Shown: positions 45,962-58,056, counted from the stretch's first letter. The stretch is DNA of 64,000 nt from Gerris lacustris (GCA_951217055.1 OX578283.1:29759427-29823426), one strand, 5' to 3'. Made by a program: numbers and translations. The notes: a model not told the origin generated them from the sequence alone.

Positions 45962-47179
45962 TTGGCGCCCAACTAGATGGCAGAATAAACACGTATTTAT
46001 TTAGTTATTTTTAATATATATATATAAAAAAAAAAAAAAAAGTTAAAATTACATGCAAGGTGATTTTTTTTAAATTAATAGTGTAGAAAGTTTATTTTTG
46101 GAACTTGTTTGTGTTAGTTAAAAATTCGTCGTTATTTGCTTGAAGATTATTTATGTAAGTAGTGATAAAATTTATTCATTAAGATATTTACTTTTCTTCT
46201 TTTTGCCATTATTAGGCATACGTTTACACACTTGCTTTTATAAGATAATTACGGTTAATAAGTAGTTATCAATTATTAAACATATATTATACACGTATAA
46301 TAAAAATAGTTATAAACATGTAATAATAAATAGTACATTGGCAAATAATTAAGTTTAATTATACTTATATTATTCATTATATTAAATTTATTCATCTGAA
46401 AAAGATTGTTAACTTTACTTAGTGTAAAGTAAAAAAAAATAAATTAATTGTTGTTATAGTTAGTTAATTTGTTAATTCTAATATTTACATTTATATATTG
46501 TTATATAAAAAAAAGAGAGAGAAATATATTAATGTATTGATTACTTTATTAGTATATAATTTATTTAATGAAACAGGTTTGTTAATAAATAGATTATGAA
46601 AAATATTTGTTTGATTGTTGTTAGAATAATAATTTTAAAGTATTTGTTTAAATTATAAAAAAATCTTAATATTTATATATTATTTATATTAATTATATTA
46701 TTACAATTAATTATAGGTATTCTATTTAGTAAAATAAATAAGTTTAAATACATAATAGGATAAAATACATAAAATATTTTGTTTAATTTATAAAGGAAAA
46801 ATAAACAAAAAACAAATGTAACTAAAGTTCATTGTTTCATAATGTTTAAAAGATTCATAGCTGAAATTATTGTTTATATTTTAATAGATTATTCATTAAA
46901 TATAACCTATCGTTTAAATGTTTAAAATATTGCATAATTATGAAAATATTGCTGAGAGAAGTAAATAAATACAATAAATATAAATAAATAAAAAAAAAAA
47001 AAAAATTGTAATTTTAGTTATTAGTTTAATAATCTATAAATAATAGCATATTTATCATTATTATATTTTATGGTCTTTATGCGTATATGTAAAGTTATTT
47101 AAATTAAGAGATAACAAAAATCCTCATTACATCTTATAGCCTCTAAAAAAAAAAAAAGTTTGAAATATAGATTATAAAA
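45962..47179 (+). other. LTR element leader: primer-binding site plus AT-rich non-coding
   Basis: It begins with TGGCGCCCAACT, complementary in style to a tRNA 3' end (Lys-type in gypsy-like elements). The remaining 1.2 kb is very AT-rich with many A- and T-runs, and I see no ORF. It probably includes the packaging leader. Confidence 0.6.
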
Positions 47180-48268
47180 ATGTCTTCAAACTTTAATTTT
47201 AGTTTCTATCCCTTAGAATCAAGGGGTACAGAAGGAAATAAATTATTTTATATGTTGCAAACCCTAATGAATACTGTAAATGAAATTAAATCTGAATTAA
47301 AAGGCCTTAATACGAATGAAATTAAAAATGATGAAAACTTAAAATTAATCAAATCTGAACTAAAAAATGAATTAATAGAGATCGAAAATTCAGACACATA
47401 CATAAAACCGGAACAGGAGTTGTTCTCCTCCAACAGAAATTTAGGTACAGAAAGCAATAGCAAGGAAAATAGTCAAGAGGTTTTTAAAAAAATCAATGAA
47501 AACGAGTTAAAAATGGGCAAAACTGTATGCCAGGTTAAAGTAATAGCTAACGAAGAAAGCTCTCAATTTTGTGATAATCCTGCTCCTGAGATAACACAAA
47601 CAGTAGCTTTAACTAGTGAACCATATCCATTCACTAGTGGTGACCCCGATCTCCATGGTTTTTACGACTTCAATATAAGTTTCCAGCACCACACAGCACA
47701 TGAAAATAGTGGTAACTTGTCCTTAAATCTTCTGTTACCCAGGATTAGCCTAGTAAATATGACGTTGGGTAGTCCAGCTATGAGCACTCTGTTGGAAAGT
47801 TTTCCTGACGTAAACTTAGCACAGCAAACGAAGCAGCCAACAACACTTCTACATTTAAGAGATTGGTTCGAAACAAGCGATCAGCTGTCAATATCCCATT
47901 CCAGATCAAGCTCTGTCAAACTTTATTATATTAAAATCTCCTTATTTAATTGGGGAAAAGGTTTAGTTCATGGCAATGTAAGGCCAATTCACAAGAAGAA
48001 GCATTGTGCGTGGTTAAATTCCATGTTTGTTATAGAAAATATTTTAAATGAAAATTTCCACAAAACCATGCCACAAGGAGTTTGTTCAAGTAATCATACC
48101 TCTCCTGTCTGGAAAACAATCCTAGAAAAACAGAAAAGATGCTTAATGAGGAATAGAAGAGTAAGAAAGTCTATAACATTTTTACACAGTGATCATCTTC
48201 TACTACTCCAGCTTATGATTTTGATCATCCTACTTTTGAGATCATCAAAATCAGGTGGGGCGATGTAA
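47180..48268 (+). CDS. Internal ORF of the LTR element (gag-like relic?)
   Basis: 362 codons from ATG at 47180, the only long ORF in the element. Residues 20-75 are rich in Lys, Glu, Asn, Leu and Ile with spacing that suggests a coiled coil, as in many insect Gag proteins. No zinc knuckle, protease or RT motif is present. From about residue 120 the composition changes. Near the 3' end another frame (around 48190-48262) looks more protein-like (TPAYDFDHPTFEI), so this ORF probably joins a genuine N-terminal part to out-of-frame 3' sequence after an internal deletion. Its TAA lies in the 3' LTR. Function unknown; it may be translated if the element is transcribed. Confidence 0.55.
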   Translation: MSSNFNFSFYPLESRGTEGNKLFYMLQTLMNTVNEIKSELKGLNTNEIKNDENLKLIKSELKNELIEIENSDTYIKPEQELFSSNRNLGTESNSKENSQEVFKKINENELKMGKTVCQVKVIANEESSQFCDNPAPEITQTVALTSEPYPFTSGDPDLHGFYDFNISFQHHTAHENSGNLSLNLLLPRISLVNMTLGSPAMSTLLESFPDVNLAQQTKQPTTLLHLRDWFETSDQLSISHSRSSSVKLYYIKISLFNWGKGLVHGNVRPIHKKKHCAWLNSMFVIENILNENFHKTMPQGVCSSNHTSPVWKTILEKQKRCLMRNRRVRKSITFLHSDHLLLLQLMILIILLLRSSKSGGAM

Positions 48269-48657
48269 CGGATCAACAAACTTAGAGCTGCCGAGTTTAA
48301 AGATCGGAGTTGATTAGAAGATAATCTTTATTTACATTTGTAACATCCCGATAAGATTATCTCAAGCTATATGAAGACAGTTTGGGCTAGAGCCTCCGAC
48401 AGTGAGCTCCCCTTACCACATGCATATTAAATAGTCTTTTTTATTAAACATCGCCCAAAGCAATCATTCACCGAAACTTTCAACCTGACAGTTGTCGTTT
48501 CTCCTCATTCAACGGTCGACCATCAACGACATGGCTTGATTAATTATTATTTGTTAATATTATTAAATTTATATTTATATTAGTACAATTAAAATTATTT
48601 ACTAAAACTACTAATTGGTAAAACTTAAATATTCTAGGACCTAAAGCCCTAACGTTT

Positions 48658-48659
<2 letters not shown>
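48264..48659 (+). repeat. 3' LTR (396 bp)
   Basis: Same length and apparently the same sequence as the 5' LTR. It is preceded by a purine-rich tract and followed at once by (TA)n. The stop codon of the internal ORF uses bases 3-5 of this LTR. Confidence 0.95.

Positions 48660-48704
<45 letters not shown>
48660..48704. repeat. (TA)n microsatellite right of the LTR element
   Basis: A pure TA tract beginning directly after the 3' LTR. Confidence 0.96.
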
Positions 48705-48708
<4 letters not shown>

Positions 48709-49057
48709 TATGTATGTGTGTGACATATTTAGTTAGTTAAGTTGCCGTTCTTAATCACTGTAAAACATTTTGCTGTGTAATTTATACAAGGTGCGTCAAA
48801 AGTAATGAAGGCTAATGTTAAGTAATTATTTATTACTTATATTCCACCATAAGTCACATAAGACGATGCTTTTTAGTCTCAACTATTTCATTTTCTTTTG
48901 TTCATTTGTGATAAGACATTGTTAAGACCGTATCGCGTATAAAAACAGTGACATCGGGGCTCATGTCACTGAGGGGGCGGTATCCATAGCAGCACGGAGG
49001 GAGCTGGGTTAGTAGGAGTTTTTAGGCGTCTGAGATTCTTCGGTTTAGTTCTCCGTC

Positions 49058-49522
49058 ATGCCTCCTACAAAGTGGGCCGCTTCCGAGCGGTCTTTATACG
49101 TTCGTACAGTCTGGGTTAGCGGTCTTAGACACGCAGTACTCTACGGTGAAAAGGAAGAACTTCGTCGACCTATAAGACGTAGAAGAAGAGAGGTCGGTTC
49201 GGCACCGCCAGCACTTTGTAGAGGACAGAAAGAAGTAAAAGATGCTCTTGGTCTTTCAGGTGCTTCGATATCAGGGCCGACTTTATCCGAACGCGTTCTT
49301 CAATGGTTGAAAACCTCGAGAGAGAAACCCCGCACCAGAAGTCGAAGTCCTTCTCCAACAGATACTTCAAGAACTCGACCTTCCCTTGTCCTTGTACAGA
49401 ACTTTCATCGAAGTCCAAATGACAGTCCTAAGAGAAACCGTCCTCTGACTACATACTCAGCACACCGATCCCGTCCACAACTTCACATCTTCATGCCTCA
49501 CGTTCCTCCTGTCACACAGTAA
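49058..49522 (+). CDS. GC-richer ORF of unknown identity (154 aa)
   Basis: An ATG-to-TAA frame with base composition clearly richer in G and C than its surroundings. A TATAAAAACAG box lies at about 48,938, roughly 120 bp upstream, and AATAAA follows at about 49,553. The protein is basic, with RRRRR near residues 40-44 and an SR-like SRSPSPTDTSRTR stretch near residues 95-107, and ends in Pro- and His-rich sequence. I do not recognise a family. A mariner-like end motif, AGGTGCGTCAAAAGTAATGA, lies at 48,790 after TA, but the ORF does not look like a mariner transposase and no matching right end was found. It may be a transposon-carried or chance frame. Confidence 0.35.
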   Translation: MPPTKWAASERSLYVRTVWVSGLRHAVLYGEKEELRRPIRRRRREVGSAPPALCRGQKEVKDALGLSGASISGPTLSERVLQWLKTSREKPRTRSRSPSPTDTSRTRPSLVLVQNFHRSPNDSPKRNRPLTTYSAHRSRPQLHIFMPHVPPVTQ

Positions 49523-49559
49523 TCCTAAGTTCCTTTTTTTTCTTGTAATCAAAAAATAA

Positions 49560-50802
49560 AAACAATAAGGCCTGAACGGTTTCTTTTTTTTTACAAATGT
49601 AAATTTGCTTTATATTCATCATACCAAAACGATTCATCCTTTTTATCTTTCTTCAATAACTCCCAAATTATTCTGATGATATTAAAGGAAATAAATACAA
49701 CAAGAATAAGCTAAATCTGCCGTAAGCGTTCATTTAAATTATTGTTAAACGCGATAATATTGCGGACACAAGTTTTTTTTTTCCAATGTACGGTAACAAA
49801 GCTTCTTTTTTTCTTTCGACGTACATTTTATGAAAACACGAATTAAAGCACAACTGAGTGTTTGAAAAGGGTTTTTGACAAAAGGCAAAGTCTTTCAACA
49901 GGAAGTAACTTTAGATAACGTAGACATTTAGTTTCTAAAAGGTACCTACACTAACTATGGTTTTTGTATAGATAGTATAGAAAATTTGTTAAAATCTTTA
50001 AAAAGCATAATGGGTCAGCTTATTGGTGATAATACAAAGACTAAAAATCAAAAGGCGACATATTATCTTCCTATGCTCTTATAAAAGGCTACACTTGGAA
50101 ACTAACAGGACGCGTATAGAAGCATTTTGAAACCCTTCTGTGGCCCTAAGCTTAAACCCCTGGTTTTCTTGACCCCGGAAACACGGACTTGTTCTGAAAG
50201 AACTTGGAAGTGTTGTGAATGGCTATAGTAATAATTTTAAGCTTTCCATTGAGTAGCTATACTGAAAAGACTTTACTATATCTAAATCAACCTTCTTGGC
50301 TGTACCGGAAACCTATTTTTATCCAGTACATAGTACATTATATTCTTTAATATTATTTCACTTTGAAGGGAGCTTTAATTATAATTTTTGTTAGGAAGAA
50401 TTTAGTGTAAATTATTATCTAGAAGTAATTTGCGAGCCCTCTATAACACACTATGTAGAAAAAGTTAAAGGGATAACAAATCAGGTTTAGAACATTTTTG
50501 CATACCTACTCATTACATTTCATTTTTGTATGTCTACATTTTTACATACCTATATATAATAGAAAAAAGAAAGATACCGATCTTTAACAATAGTCTAGTC
50601 AATCTGTCAAAAAGGGGGATTCGCTTGCAAAAGGTTGGGTAGTTTCGATTTTTTGATATGTTATAGGTGTAGATTCATTAATGAAATGCCTAAGTTTTCG
50701 ACCTCGGTGGAGCGCCGCGCCGCCGGCGTCGCTGGCGCCGAAAAACCGCAAAATGTTGGGCTTTCTTCCAGTTTTATTAGCCAGTTTTCTCCATGAAGGA
50801 GT
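49560..50802. other. Unassigned DNA with a GC spike
   Basis: Mostly AT-rich; GCGCCGCGCCGCCGGCGTCG (50,712-50,731) and the following GCTGGCGCCG form an abrupt GC-only spike just outside the foldback element. Confidence 0.45.
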
Positions 50803-51715
50803 GGTTTAATCAATCGAATAAATGATTCTATTATTTAATAAAGTAGACTAAATTTTATGCTATTTAAAAAAAATCACCTTTCAAACACTATTACTTAACA
50901 TTTACAGCCCTTCAAAAATGGAGAGATTTTTGAATATTTTCAAAATGTGCTTGATTTTTATTGGTTTTTGCCATTATTCTCTTAAGAATTTGTTTTTCAG
51001 CATTATTGATTGGCCAAATTTAAAGAAAAATTATTATATGTTTTTTGGGTCTATAGGGTTTTTTTTAAAATGTGTATTCTTTTAGGTTTAAAAATTAACA
51101 CATTTTCACTTCTTTTTTTCACTTCTTTAAGCTAGAGAAGAAAAAAAGAAGAAGAAAAGAAAAAAAGAAAAGAAGAAAAGAAGAAAAAAAGAAGTGAAAA
51201 TGTGTTAATTTTTAAACCTAAAAGAATACACATTTTAAAAAAAAACCCTATAGACCCAAAAAACATATAACTATTATAGTGTTTTTATTCAGCGTTCAAA
51301 ATTGGAAAAAAAGGGTTCAAAAAAATACAAGAAGATTGAAAAATTATTGTTTTATAACTCCTATAATTTTTATAACTTTTATACTTTCTTTGATTTACAA
51401 ACGAATTTAATTTTTGATGTAATTTCCCAACTTCCATAAGCCGTAACTCGAAAGCTATATAAACAATAAAACCTAATACGGTTGCACATAATAGAATGAT
51501 AATTCTACTTAAAAATCAAGTCTTCTGTGTGGAAAAATTGAAAAAAAGGCAACTTGAAACAACCATATTTTGAAAATATTAAAAAAATATTCGATATTTG
51601 AAGGGCTGTAAATTTAAAAGTAATAGTGTTAGAAAGGTGGTTTCTTTTTTTAAATAGTATAAAATTTAGTCTATTATAATAAATAATACGATCATTTTTT
51701 CAATTAACCTACCTA
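50803..51715. mobile_element. Foldback element with nested palindrome
   Basis: Outer arms (50,803-50,920 and 51,597-51,715) share TACAGCCCTTCAAA, AACACTATTACTT, AAATTTTATGCTATTT-type text in inverted order. Inside them is an almost perfect palindrome of arms ~90-95 bp (51,034-51,133 and 51,180-51,270) around a purine-only GAA/AAG tract. No coding frame. Confidence 0.8.
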
Positions 51716-51872
51716 TCAGCTGTCAGTGAAACTTGAAATTACAAATTAACAATATATCTTATAACTCAATCGAATCAATGATCAATTATTATATATACAA
51801 TCAATCGAAAATGATTTGCAGTCTTTCGTTGGAAACCGCAGCTTAAAATATAATTCTTAGCTTCTCGAAAGA

Positions 51873-52110
51873 GTACTTCTTTAGATTGTTACTCCCCTTA
51901 TAAAAAAGACAGTGGGGAGTAACAATCTAAAGACGGTGTATGGAATGTTCTTCTTTAGACCGTTACTCCCCTTATAAAAACAGAAGTGTGATATTCCTTT
52001 ACCTTTATCTCAAAGTACATTGGACTAAACATCCCTTTGTCTTAATCGTTATTTAGTTAAGTCATTTGTATTCTGAAACAACATAGGGGAGTAACAAGCT
52101 AAAGAAGTTC
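51873..52110. repeat. Small MITE, CTTTAGATTGTTACTCCCC ends
   Basis: The ends CTTCTTTAGATTGTTACTCC and GGGGAGTAACAAGCTAAAG are inverted. A nested shorter inverted pair occupies 51,877-51,935. Related copies lie at 29.24-29.36, 37.45-37.68, 38.09-38.31 and 42.43-42.67 kb. Confidence 0.8.
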
Positions 52111-52704
52111 CCTCGAAAGTGTGTACTACATCTACAAAGAATCGGAATTACTTTTAAGATAAATAGATTATAGCATTAATTGTACATCTGATACAGATTA
52201 CGCATTACCTGCATATTTTACTACGTATTACTCAAAAATATCCTTTAAGTTAGTGCCATTGAATATAAATTATCACTAATGATGACCTTATTAAACCCGA
52301 AAACTGCTTTAAGGATGTTAAAAATCTATTTTAGGTGGGGAGACATTTCTCATTAAATCCTTATTTGTTTTTTACTTGTACAGTGAGGACTTAAGTATTC
52401 ACCGGGGGAGCCATGTAAGGGTCTATTTAGATGTCATTAAAACCTCAAGACCGAGAGGTGTGTCACCTTACAGCCACGTGCCTAGCCATGTCCTTAAGTG
52501 TAAATCAGCCCCTGTAAGAAACGTCAACATGTAGCAAGTGACGATTCAGATTAAGGTATTTCACCCATCAGGCATCAGGTATACTTCTAGCACCTAATCA
52601 ATCACAATAATTTATGACTATGCCACAGCGGGTCATATCTTTTACCAGTCATGTGTCAACAAAAATAAGATTGACAACTAATAAAGTTTCATTATGTCGC
52701 TATT

Positions 52705-53332
52705 GCTCCCGAACTTACCGAAGGTAACGGAAGCAATGTGATCGTTCTGAAGAAGGAAAATATTTTATGTCTCCGATTTAAAAAATTCCAAGACAGAAAT
52801 CCGTTTCAGACATCAGGGAACATTTTTGGTTCCGTGTCTGTGTGTCAGTCTGTCCGTCGGTCTGTCAGACTGTCACTCCATTTTTGCGAACCAACATATC
52901 TTAAAATCTACACGTCTGATTTTAATTAAATTTTTATGGTATAGGTCATAATTAGCTCATTGCTGGTCCCATATAAGTTTCAGCTTTCTGCGCCGATTTG
53001 TTTATCTTCCACATGCGCACTAGGATACATTTATTAACACCTATAGCTTTAAACGTACTAATCTGATTTGTATGAAACTTTTATAGTTTATCGAAAGTAA
53101 CCCGCACATAGCCTCATTAGTTGATTAATTTGATCCGGATGCGCTCTTTAATTTTTGCTAAATTGATACGTTAAATCATGTAAAAATCAAAACAATGTTG
53201 ACAGATTAATAAAAGGGGGAAATAATTAAACAAATTAGATAATAATGGCTCTTAAAAGCATAAAATCAATAAAGTACGTGATATAATACGAGGAAGCTAT
53301 GTGCCACACCAATTAGAAGTCTATTTATTTAA
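52705..53332 (+). repeat. HINE-like family A copy, full length
   Basis: Hairpin block GCTCCCGAACTTACCGAAGG at 52,705; a long core TCTGTGTGTCAGTCTGTCCG and on to TCAGACTGTC (52,838-52,872); end block GGAAGCTATGTGCCACACCA near 53,296. Confidence 0.86.
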
Positions 53333-53670
53333 TATTCTCTTCTTGTAAGTTCTTTTAATAGCAATCAAGCTGTTCCGTCGGTAAATCTATTCGGCAGGTA
53401 AATCTAAAATATCTTCAGTATTTTCTAGAAGTTTTATACCTTAACTTAGATTTAAATTAGAAATACATCGATAGAAAATTGTATTTGCTGGTAACCTGTT
53501 TTCCCTCTTTCTTAGTAATTTGTTTAAAGGGATAGCCGGCCACAGAATAAGAACACAAGTGTTTTTATGAGAAAAAGTAAAATGTGAGATCGATTCTAAT
53601 CGCTTTTATTCACCTCCCTTGTTTGATTTTCATTCATTTTTAAAACATTATTTGATAAACACCCTATATA

Positions 53671-53873
<203 letters not shown>

Positions 53874-53881
53874 ATATCGAT

Positions 53882-54412
53882 GGCTAAGAAGTGATACCTC
53901 GTAACTACGAAAATGGTGATTTTGATATTTTCATTATACTGGCCTTGGGAGGGGAGGCTTATCTGCAAGTACATGCGATATCTCACGAGTGGAAAAAAAT
54001 CCTTCACATAGAAAATGGGCAGTCGGGACATCTCATAGCAGATTCGCAAACTATTTGTTATGTGATTGCTTGTAACTATTATTAGATAGGTGTAGTGACA
54101 CCTCGTATGTGTTTCTGGTGTATGTGATTTGGTGAAGGCTAGTTGTGACACCTCATAACTGAGCTGCTAATTCGTAAGTGAGATCTCGTGTGTTCACTTT
54201 ATTAAAGAAGTGACATGGTGAGAACTCGTAACTACATTATTTTATGAACTGTTATAATTTGACAGTTACCAATGTTTCAGAAGGGTTACATAATATGTTA
54301 TGCAAATTTATAAAACATGTAAAAAACTTAGTCAGTTAAGTAAAGTAAATAGTTTTTTTTATTCCTCCTGTAAACCTGTAATTTTGAAGATACGAGGTAT
54401 CACTTCTTAGCC
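53882..54412. mobile_element. 531-bp TIR element between two TA arrays
   Basis: The ends are perfect inverted repeats of 22 bp: the left starts GGCTAAGAAGTGATACC and the right ends GGTATCACTTCTTAGCC. Variants of GACACCTCGTA and GAGAACTCGTA recur inside. Long (TA)n tracts lie on both sides (53,672-53,870 and 54,428-54,615), so it probably entered a TA-rich site. No ORF above 64 codons and no clear duplication apart from TA. Superfamily unknown. Confidence 0.72.
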
Positions 54413-54425
54413 TATACTGTCTTAG

Positions 54426-54623
<198 letters not shown>

Positions 54624-56853
54624 TGAAAAGAGGGGAAATAGTGTGTTTTATTCTTTTGTATTTTACATAAATGCAAGGCTATGCTCTAAATTTCTCTTAG
54701 GTTATTTCTCACGTATATTTTTAGGTTGGCTAAAAGATAATAAGTTTTAAATGAGTGTTTTGTCATATAGCTACAAGAACATAATAATTGTGGTAGGATG
54801 GGAGGCATTGTTGCCCTAAAGTTGACTTATTACATGTATTTTTCTTTGCGGCGAAGCGTTTTAAAAACACGCGAAGAGACTGCAGTGTGACTTTACAACC
54901 TCCAAATTCTATTTTTCTATCGTTATTTAATGATAGTAGAGTGACATGACGTTAGAGGAAATAATGTAGGATTTTATAATGTAGCTACAATTTAGTCGGA
55001 CAAAGTTTAGTTACTTTCACATCAATGTCAATCTGTAAAATAACTTTTAACTAAGTAGTTAGAAGTTAAATATAATAAGATTTTGATCTTTTAAATAAAC
55101 ATTTTCAATCCTTAACTCTATTGTCGAACTAATCTTAAATAATTTGCAAAAACCATTTATTAAACGACTTTGCCCTCCTTCTTTCTCTTGAAACACTGCA
55201 AATGCTAATTGTAGCAACCTAACTTTTACAAATAGGCTATATTTCACATTTATTTTTAAACAAACTTCAAGAATATTGCTCCTCGACACAAATTAAATTT
55301 CCATTTAAAATCTAGCTTTTAAACTCTCAGTTACATCAGTGGTAAATGGAAAAAAAAGAACTCGTCAAAAACTCACACGAGAAATATAAAACGGAAATCA
55401 ATAATCATTTATATAATCGAGTAGTGTCCCGCCGACGCACCTCAAATTGATTTGTTATTGCTAAGCTAATGCAACCACATTAATTCCAATAAATATAAAA
55501 ATGTGTCTTGATTTGTAGGTCTTTAAATAGACATAATAACTTATCTAAATTAATTTACTAAATTTTACTTCTTTTTTATAAATATAAAAGTATGTCCATT
55601 GCCATGGGTCTAAGGATTCGTTATATATAAACTATTATATTTAGTATAATTTAAAATTAAACCAATATAAATCATATCAAAAAACTTTAAAAAGTTTCAA
55701 GCGATACAATTTTTATATTTAAAGTTTTATTAGGCAAATTTGATTTATCAGATTTAAAACAAAAGCAATATTTTATAAATGGATTGCTGTTTTATTACTT
55801 TTTGTATAATATATTAGATTCTTTTAAGAAGGGAATTTTAAATGTTTTTCTTTTTACAGAATGTATTCATTGTAATATTATGGATGTTACTGAATTTTTT
55901 CGTGACATGATATTAGAATAATCCAAAAGTTTTCAACGATCAATCTAGTCCTTGTTTAGTTTTCATCTTATCACATAGGTTTTTATTTCTGTCCCACTCG
56001 ATACGAAAACATATAAATTTAGCAAGCCAGACAATGCCAGAATACAAAAGAATGGTTATTTGAAATGGCTGGTTTAGTTTTATAGTAGAGTTGACCTATG
56101 TTGTCGGAAGTTCTAGATTTTTTCTGTCATGTCTTCCCCCTGTCGCGTCGTTTTTCTTGAGACGATAGAAAAGTTGTATTAAAATGTAGGGCAGTAAGTT
56201 AGAGAATAGTTTTTACCGTTTATAAAGGAAAAGAGGAGGGTTTTAGTGCTTGTTTATTCGAGTAAAGCTGGTCTTAGAGCACGCAATGTCGCACCAAGTT
56301 TTATACCCTGTGATCATTGTATTTATGTCGGGTTTCTGTATTTTACCAGCTTGAGGAGTAAAGGTTTTTACATGACTAAGTTTTCAAAAGATATCGGAAG
56401 GGTAATAATACAAATAAGACCCCGAGACCTGACGACCTGTCACTTTGACTACCTGTTCCTTTATTTTATTGTAGAGGTTTGCACAAGGTATACAACTTTT
56501 ACTATTTCTAAGTCATAGGCTATAGACATACTGGGGGCATATTTATGCCAGTTTTATGTTTACGATATTTCCTCCTTATTAGTTGAGATTTATACTTATT
56601 TGACTATTTTACATTTCAAAACTTTAAAGTGTTATAGATAAAGAGTTTGACCTGATGGATGGAATACCTTCTTCTGAATCATCGCTTTTAAATAATATGA
56701 CACATTTTGACAAGTTTTAAACAGCCGCTGATTTATACACAAGGGTATAGGTACGACTAGGCACGTGGCAAAGGGTGGCATATATCTGGAAGTATCTACA
56801 AAAAGACCCCTTCTTTGGTTTACCCGATAAAAACTATGTAAATAGTTATTATG

Positions 56854-56858
<5 letters not shown>
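54624..56858. other. Unassigned DNA apart from a FAR-flank duplicate
   Basis: Only the duplicated segment at 55.35-55.62 kb is recognisable. The small frames at 55,059 and 56,246 have no known motif. Confidence 0.4.
55345..55620. repeat. Duplicated FAR-flank segment, copy 3
   Basis: Matches copy 1 from ATAATCGAGTAGTGTCC and CGACGCACCTCAAATTGA through TTGTTATTGCTAAGCTAATG, CATAATAACTTATCTAAAT and CATTGCCATGGGTCTAAGG. The block is collinear for about 200 bp, in the same orientation as copy 1. Confidence 0.72.
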
Positions 56859-56915
<57 letters not shown>

Positions 56916-56945
56916 ATGTATGTATGAATTTATGTATATGTATGT
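56859..56945. repeat. (TA)n-(TG)n-(TATG)n compound microsatellite
   Basis: TA units pass into TG units and then TATG-type units up to about 56,945. Confidence 0.92.
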
Positions 56946-57169
56946 ATATTATATACAAAAGTAGTTAGTTTAATGGAGGAAAAAATCTCTAACGGGCAGT
57001 CCCTCGTTCCTCATTCTGCAAAAACCATACACACTCTACGTACATTTTTTTTATTGATTTCATATTTACACAATATCAAAATATAAGAGTAATTTATGCA
57101 ACTTCTACCGTCAGTTTCGAGGATGACTAAAAGGAATTCTAAGCTTTCCTATCGTAATACAATCTATTG

Positions 57170-58056
57170 TATATGTCGCTGGGTTATGATTAATTAAATT
57201 GGTTATTTGAACAAATTACTGGTGGTTTTAATCAAAACTCGGTAGGTGTCTAAATGTGTACTTGAGTTTATCATATCCCTGAAACAATCTTAATCTAGTG
57301 ATTTGATCAAATCTCTAAACTGGGCCAGATGATAAATTATGTTTTATAAATAGGTATTTTAAGAAGAGTTTACTGTTTTGTTTGTGGAAAAAGAACAAGT
57401 GAAGGTCATTCATGTGTTGTTTGTAAAAACCCTGTGCACACAATGAGTGCTTTTGTTTGGACGCCAGGGATACGAAGGTTTTTTTTACATTTGTGCGAAA
57501 AAGAATAGAGTACAAATTCAATGGACACAACATATACTGCAAACAACCTGAAATTAGCTACCGCAAAGACGAAAGAAACATCTTCTGAATCAGTTTAAAT
57601 TTAAGTTTGATGGATTGGCGAAATTGAAATAGGTTTTACTGATGTAGTTAAAGTGCTAAAGGTAGAGGTAGAGGGAGAAAGCACCTAGATGCAAATAATA
57701 TCTTGGAAAAGATAATGGATTATAAAATGATCTTTCCAAATTACAGTTGAGGATTCCACAAGTTAGCTGCCTCGAAATTCTGATTTATTTAATAAAGTTA
57801 AAGGAAATGACAAAATATAAAATATTTGTTGCTTTTAACTGTTAAATTTGATACAACATACCTATTAATGAAACTTATTTATAACCTACTTGAACAGCTT
57901 TAAAGATTTGTTTAAACCTCTGGATTGTTTCAGGGACCAGGGATATAATAAACTCAAGGACATATTTAGTTATCTACCGAATATTGATCAAATCACTTGT
58001 AATTAGGTAGATCGTAGATCAAATAACTAATTTAATCATAACTCTACGACATATAG
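57170..58056 (+). mobile_element. Decayed DNA transposon with long TIRs and zinc-finger relic
   Basis: Left (57,170-57,310) and right (57,915-58,056) ends are imperfect inverted repeats sharing TATGTCG...GTTATGATTAA, TAAACTCAAG...ACATTTAG and CCCTGAAACAAT. At 57,374-57,440 the plus strand reads CFVCGKRTSEGHSCVVCKNP then VH, the C-x2-C...EGHxCxxC...VH layout of a zinc-binding domain seen in some transposon proteins. Later text KAPRCK...LGKDNGL...NDL resembles the Cys-rich tail of the same proteins, broken by stops. A non-functional relic. Confidence 0.6.

Larger units (their letters stand above)
45566..48659 (+). mobile_element. Young non-autonomous LTR retrotransposon
   Basis: Two 396-bp LTRs bound the element; both start TGTAACGG and end ACGTTTCA (TG...CA). 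A tRNA primer-binding-like TGGCGCCCAACT follows the 5' LTR and a purine-rich GGTGGGGCGA precedes the 3' LTR. (TA)n lies on both sides, so the duplication is ATAT or similar; gypsy-type insect elements of the 297/17.6 group favour such targets (established knowledge). No reverse transcriptase, RNase H or integrase motif appears, and the 2.3-kb interior has only one long ORF at its 3' end. It must therefore depend on enzymes supplied elsewhere. Confidence 0.93.

Noticed and set aside
48785..49560. A mariner transposon
   Set aside because: Only a left-end-like motif is present; no matching right end and the ORF does not resemble a mariner transposase in any frame I read.
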